NCBI GenBank assembly: GCA_900074885.1
Contig: FJUW01000040.1
Coordinates: 434,001 to 498,000, forward strand
Direction of reading: 5' to 3'
DNA from: Rhynchosporium graminicola
Lineage: Eukaryota > Ascomycota > Leotiomycetes > Helotiales > Ploettnerulaceae
Length of the DNA: 64,000 nucleotides
The notes under the pieces are model-generated. The model was given only the letters and a program-made list of their open reading frames with translations, was not told the DNA's origin and did no database searches. The number at the start of each line of letters is the position of its first letter. The stretch's first letter is position 1. Positions 59,436 through 64,000 of this stretch are shown here, piece after piece. A program made the translations under genes and the position numbers.

Positions 59436-60877
59436 ATGACTACCGCGCCCGAACCCTATACCATTGCCATTCCTCAGGACAAGATTGACAATCTCAAAAC
59501 TAGGCTGACACAAGCCGAGTTTCCCGATGAGTTGGCTGCTTCGGAATGGGATCTCGGAGTTCCTCTCGCCGACATGGAAAGGCTCGTTCGAGCCTGGAGC
59601 GAGTTTGATTGGAGACAAGCTGAGGCGAAATTGAATCAGGTCCCTCAATTCCACACTCCTATCAACGTGGATGGCTTCGGCGAATTGGATATTCATTTCG
59701 TTTGGCAGAGAAGTGAAGTGAAGAATGCAATTCCCTTGCTTTTCGTTCATGGCTGTGTGTTGGCTGCCCATAAGGTCACGGGTTGAAGGGGTTACTGATC
59801 TGAGTATAGGGCCTGGATCTTTCATTGAAGTGCTCAAGATCCTTCCGCTTCTTGCTACCCCTGGTGGTCCGGCATTCCATGTCGTTGCACCATCACTTCC
59901 TAACTTTGGCTTCAGCGAAGGACCAAAGAAGCGAGGGTTTGCTGGCGCACAATATGCTGAGACCTGTCATAAGCTGATGCTGTCTCTCGGATACAACGAA
60001 TATGTCACCCAAGGAGGTGATTGGGGCTTCACTGTCACTCGTTCCATTGGCTATCTGTACCCGAACCACTGCAAAGCAAGCCACATCAACATGATACACG
60101 CCCACCCTCCGACTTTCAAGAAGAATCCAATACTTGCGCTGCAACATAGTATGGCGTCCTATACCAAGAAAGAGGAGGACGGATTTGAACGTACGGAATG
60201 GTTCAGAAAGGAGGGTAGAGGATATAATTTGACGCAGTCAACGAAGCCACAGACGCTTGCCTATGCTTTGAATGACAGTAAGTTCTTTGCCTAACCAGTC
60301 CCTCCCAATCACCCTGTTTCCGAGGTATTTTGTCCTCAAGAATGCCGAAAGGTTGGTTGCTGACTATGCTAGGCCCTGTTGCAGTTCTAGCATGGATTTA
60401 TGAGAAGCTACATGACTGGACGGACGGCCATCCATGGACTGACGAGGAAATCCTGACATGGATTAGCATCTACCAATTCAGCCGCATGGGACCCGGTGCA
60501 GCTCATCGAATTTATTACGAGGTCATGCATACTCAGCCTGGACCAGGCAAGACAACCGATGCAGAATTGAGCAGTTATATCAACGTGCCTCTTGGATTAG
60601 GTACATAATTACATCATTCAAGATCACTGGCAGAGCTTGAACTGACAGATCTCTAGCTTACAACCCCAAGGAATTGATGGTATTACCTAAATCATGGTGC
60701 CGTACTTTAGGACCGGTGGTTTTCGAGTCTGAGAACGAGTCTGGTGGCCATTTCTATGCTACCGAACAGCCGACGTGGCTTGCGAGGGATTTGAGGACGA
60801 TGTTCGGAAAGGGAGGTGGTGCTTATGGTGTCGTTAAGGCTAACAGTGGCTACGATAGCAATCGGTCTAAGCTTTAG
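59436..60877 (+). CDS. Epoxide hydrolase, microsomal type (alpha/beta hydrolase)
   Basis: Four exons (59,436-59,754, 59,810-60,277, 60,373-60,600 and 60,657-60,877; introns 55, 95 and 56 bp) give 411 residues. The N-terminal epoxide hydrolase domain covers about residues 5-110 (starts near [17 protein letters not shown]). Then comes the oxyanion motif HGWPG (105-109), whose Trp is split by the first intron. The nucleophile D177 is in QGGDWG and the catalytic His 370 in SGGHF. The lid shows [18 protein letters not shown]. It should open epoxides to diols, in detoxification or secondary metabolism. No membrane anchor is visible at the N-terminus, unlike mammalian EPHX1. All catalytic residues I can identify are intact. 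Confidence 0.9.
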
Positions 60878-63800
60878 AGCATTGGAAGGATTCCCCGACA
60901 ATGTTTACTACAGTGCCGCGGGCTTGCTCTCATGATGAATGTTCTAGACGAGACAAACCGCCGAATTTCGGTGGTGAAATTCTTTTTCACAGGAGAACAC
61001 ACGTCGATGTCTTTTATTGCTTGCTCGTTATGGTATCGCAAAGCAAGACTGCTAGGGAATAACTCTTAGCCTGAAAGCAAAACAGAAGCACGGCCATACA
61101 GAGGTGGAAAGGCTGGAGTAGCAATAAGAATATTCTACATTTCGCTTTACAATCCTCAGAATATCAACCTAAGGAGCACATCCATTTAAACACGCATATA
61201 ACATTATCCACTTCAGATAACCCATCGACATGGTCCGCATGCGCAAGCACAAAGCTTGCGTGCCATTTACGTACCATACCGGAACCCATGCCCTTGATCC
61301 AATCCCTCGGTATCAAGACCCTCAAACATCTACACATTCCTTCTGTTCAAATTATTGATGCACATCGCAACCCGAACCGACCTATCATTTTCTCTCTCTC
61401 CGCTCACTCTCAGACCCCAAGAAGTCTCTGTTGCAAATCGCAAAACCAGGGTCTACCGAGCCGACCATTGACAAACAAGCTTTGAACTTCTCCGTGGCTT
61501 CCGAGCCGGCATTGATACGTATGCTGGTGCATTGGCTTTTTTGATAAGTGGGTGTATTGCGCACTCTGAAGCTTCGAAATAGTCCTGTCACGATGGAGAA
61601 TTTCTGGGCCTCCAATTTGGGAACCATTTCTAATTTGCTACGAGAGGTGGTGTTTTGGTGCAAGTGTATCATTGGATCGCACGTACGCGGCCAGAAGAGA
61701 AGTGGATCCGCTCCAGTTGTCTCTAGCCAGCTTACTTGACATTCTTGAACGAGAGATCACAAGATGTATTTAAATCAAAATACTTCATAGAATAAGTGTT
61801 TTCATAGGACCACGAATTAGATATTAGCTGGATATCGACGATGGTACCTCCGAAGCTGATAAAGGTCGACAATTCGAACACCTCGAATCAAATGCAACTT
61901 TTGACGTACGGCCTCGCTAACGAGCATCAACAAAAGCCTACCTAGATCTGTAGCATCTGTCTAGGCGAGAGTTTGAGGCGTAAAAGACTGCTAGATGCGC
62001 CTGTAGGCTACATGGATTTAATCCTGCTAAGTCTCGCGTATCAACGAAGTTACGATGAACGCAAGTGCTCTGCGTCCAACGAAGGACGCTAGGACGGACC
62101 AATCCGATTCCTAGAATTCATCCGATAGACGGAAGCTCCTTGACGTGTAGCCCATTTCTAGTGTCTGGAAGAACAAATAGACATATAATGGCTAGACTTA
62201 ATTGCTAACCCCGACGAGTTCCTGTTCATATTATTAAAGTAAGCCGAGGATGAAGCATCTAGCCAACTTGAGATATGCACTTCGACAGCATTATCCGCCA
62301 AAATATCATTGAGACCAATATCGCGCAATATACCCATGACATTTAGAGTGCGAAATGCACTATCTGGTTTGGAAACTACATACGAAAATCTAGTTTGGAT
62401 GAGCCTCGGCGAAAGAATGGAAAGAGCATGGAGAGTGAGGATGTGCTTTTGTGTATCGAGTCTCTATGTAGGACTTGGTTTGGGAGAGAGGTTTTTTTTT
62501 CTCTCGAAGAACCCGTTCTGTTAACTTTAGAAATGCGCTGCTCTCAGGGGCTGGTTATTGATCCATGTTCGAGAAGCGTTCATGTTTACGACAGTTGTTG
62601 ACTATATCTTCTCGCGGAACAGACAGAGTATTCTCCAACGGAACTTTCGAACGACAAAACAGTATATGGGGTTTCAATATGCTTAGTAAGTACGCTCTGG
62701 ATCTTCCAAAACTTCTATAACCCCTTCCTAACCTAGTCGTCATTTGTATCCCGCCGTTTTGGGCTATTATCCTCGTCATGAGGTCTTAGATAATCTCAAC
62801 TCTCATCCATTTAGTACGTCAAGCTGCCTCCGGAATGTAGTATACCATCTACTACACGATATGAGTAGCCGCTTCAGGACCAGCAAAGGCCACTGTTGAG
62901 ACCACCCTGCTCTAAAATCCGAGTACGGTGTTTGCATCTATGAAACCGTCCAGTTCTCTGGCCAGTCCTCTGGCCAGTCCTATCACAAAAACGACTTCTT
63001 TTCCTCCGACGCCTAAGATGGTTTATTTTGTTGCCATGGCGAGGTGTGACGTTAGAGGTTACGAGAATGGGATGGTGAGTTCTTTTATCAGGAAGGCTGT
63101 GGTAGATATTGATGATGTGTGTGAAGGGACTAGGGTATATCGACTGTATTCCTACGCACTGTGTTTGGTAGGAGCGTCTGTATATGTTCGAGCACTCGGA
63201 GTCTGGCAGGAGTGTTCACGTTCTAGTAGATGGTGATTGACCTAGGAAAAAGCATCTTAACTAGCGTTGCAGCGACTATGTATACTGTGAAGAAGGAGCG
63301 ACTTCAATAGTAGCTTCTGCGAAGACCAGAAACTAGCCGTCGCTTGAAAGGCCATATCAGATAAACGCAGATGGTCAGGTAGGTTGTACTGACAATGCTT
63401 GCGACCAAAGTGACTGCATGAGGACTTACTCCTACATACTCTTTTCGAGGCTAGAAAATTGAAAAGTGCTCTATACACAAAGAAAGTAGCTAGGACGGAG
63501 ACAAGCGACTCTCATAGAATGATCCGGTATGCGGGAGCTTATTGACATGTAGCCGAAGCAGATAGGCTATATCTTTTAGGTCGGTCCTCTTCTCCCGCAA
63601 GGACCGGGCCGCTCGCTCCTGAGAGACCTATGTCGATGTCTCGAAAAGTCGGCGGCTTCATTAGGTGGGAAAACTTGGAAAGCTGCTGATGAGGTTTTGA
63701 TAGAATTGGTGCCCGGCGCAAGCTCGAGGATTAGACTTTGGCTAAGCTTTGAGGGCGAGGAATGAGGGGGCTAGACAGATTCTCCGAAATTGGCTTACCT

Positions 63801-64000
63801 CGAAATAAAGAAAGGTAGAATGGACATCCTCTCTATTCGTGACTTGATGCTTATCTAAGCTTGGGTCAAGTTAGGTGCTTGCATGACATGCACAATCCTG
63901 CTTGTGGATTTGGTGATGCATTACTCTGACAGCTAGTACGTATGGAGTATCTAGAGATTCCCGGTCCCATCATATTTGAGATGAAAGCAAAAAGAAAGAA
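60878..64000. other. 3.1 kb at the right end with no recognised gene
   Basis: Only frames under about 105 codons are present, none with a known domain. Composition is normal and it is not RIP-mutated. A short direct repeat (CTGGCCAGTCCT twice, 62,956-62,978) lies in a 102-codon frame at 62,928-63,236 that I do not recognise. It could be decayed coding sequence or a long intergenic region. Confidence 0.5.

Noticed and set aside
62928..63236. 102-codon plus-strand frame at the right end
   Set aside because: Low-complexity N-terminus, no recognised domain and no supporting splice structure; kept only as a remark on the gene-free region.

Overview
The window looks like a filamentous ascomycete (Pezizomycotina) chromosome segment. 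Its genes have short introns (43-95 bp, GT..AG) and are typical fungal housekeeping genes. It splits sharply in two. Bases 1 to about 40,300 are a very AT-rich block in which every long reading frame is broken, almost always by TAA/TAG where CAA/CAG is expected, and repeat copies differ mainly by C/T and G/A changes. This is the signature of repeat-induced point mutation (RIP). Bases 40,300-64,000 have ordinary composition and carry eight intact genes.

The RIP block is a nest of LTR retrotransposons. From the left: a minus-strand Ty3/gypsy element of 'family A' running off the window edge (1-6290); a plus-strand Ty1/copia element (about 6.3-11.8 kb); a fold-back TIR element (13,664-14,505) containing a solo LTR; an inverted 3' fragment of family A (to 15,722); then one large family A gypsy copy, 'X' (16,017-40,090). 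X is bounded by matching LTRs and a target-site duplication (ACCTT/ACTTT). X has been entered by a minus-strand copia (17,088-22,924, TSD AATAT), a plus-strand chromodomain gypsy (23,601-30,411, TSD ATATA), a small non-autonomous LTR element (35,940-37,414, TSD TATAT) and a 591-bp miniature LTR element (39,134-39,724, TSD GCTAT). It also holds an extra LTR plus a second copy of its own gag region, which implies recombination between related copies.

The most unusual signal in the block is a reading frame on the opposite strand to gag-pol in family A, between the end of pol and the 3' LTR and convergent with pol. Once the inserted copia is removed, the frame runs unbroken by indels for about 348 codons (16,710 to 23,595). 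The tail of the same protein is seen in the second copy at 1-147. The plus-strand copia at 6-12 kb also has an open frame convergent with its pol.

The gene-rich part carries, in order: a Pho80-type cyclin (+), an Xaa-Pro aminopeptidase (+), a Kre9/Knh1 cell-wall glucan protein (-), cystathionine beta-synthase (+), the SRP receptor beta subunit (-), the Akr1 palmitoyltransferase (+), mitochondrial ATP synthase subunit 9 (+) and a microsomal-type epoxide hydrolase (+). They do not form a pathway cluster. Gene-free gaps contain TAGG/CCTA arrays, a purine-rich tract, a nested inverted-repeat insertion near 54.4-55.4 kb, and about 3 kb at the right end where I recognise no gene. All exon boundaries were inferred by eye from splice signals and reading frame.
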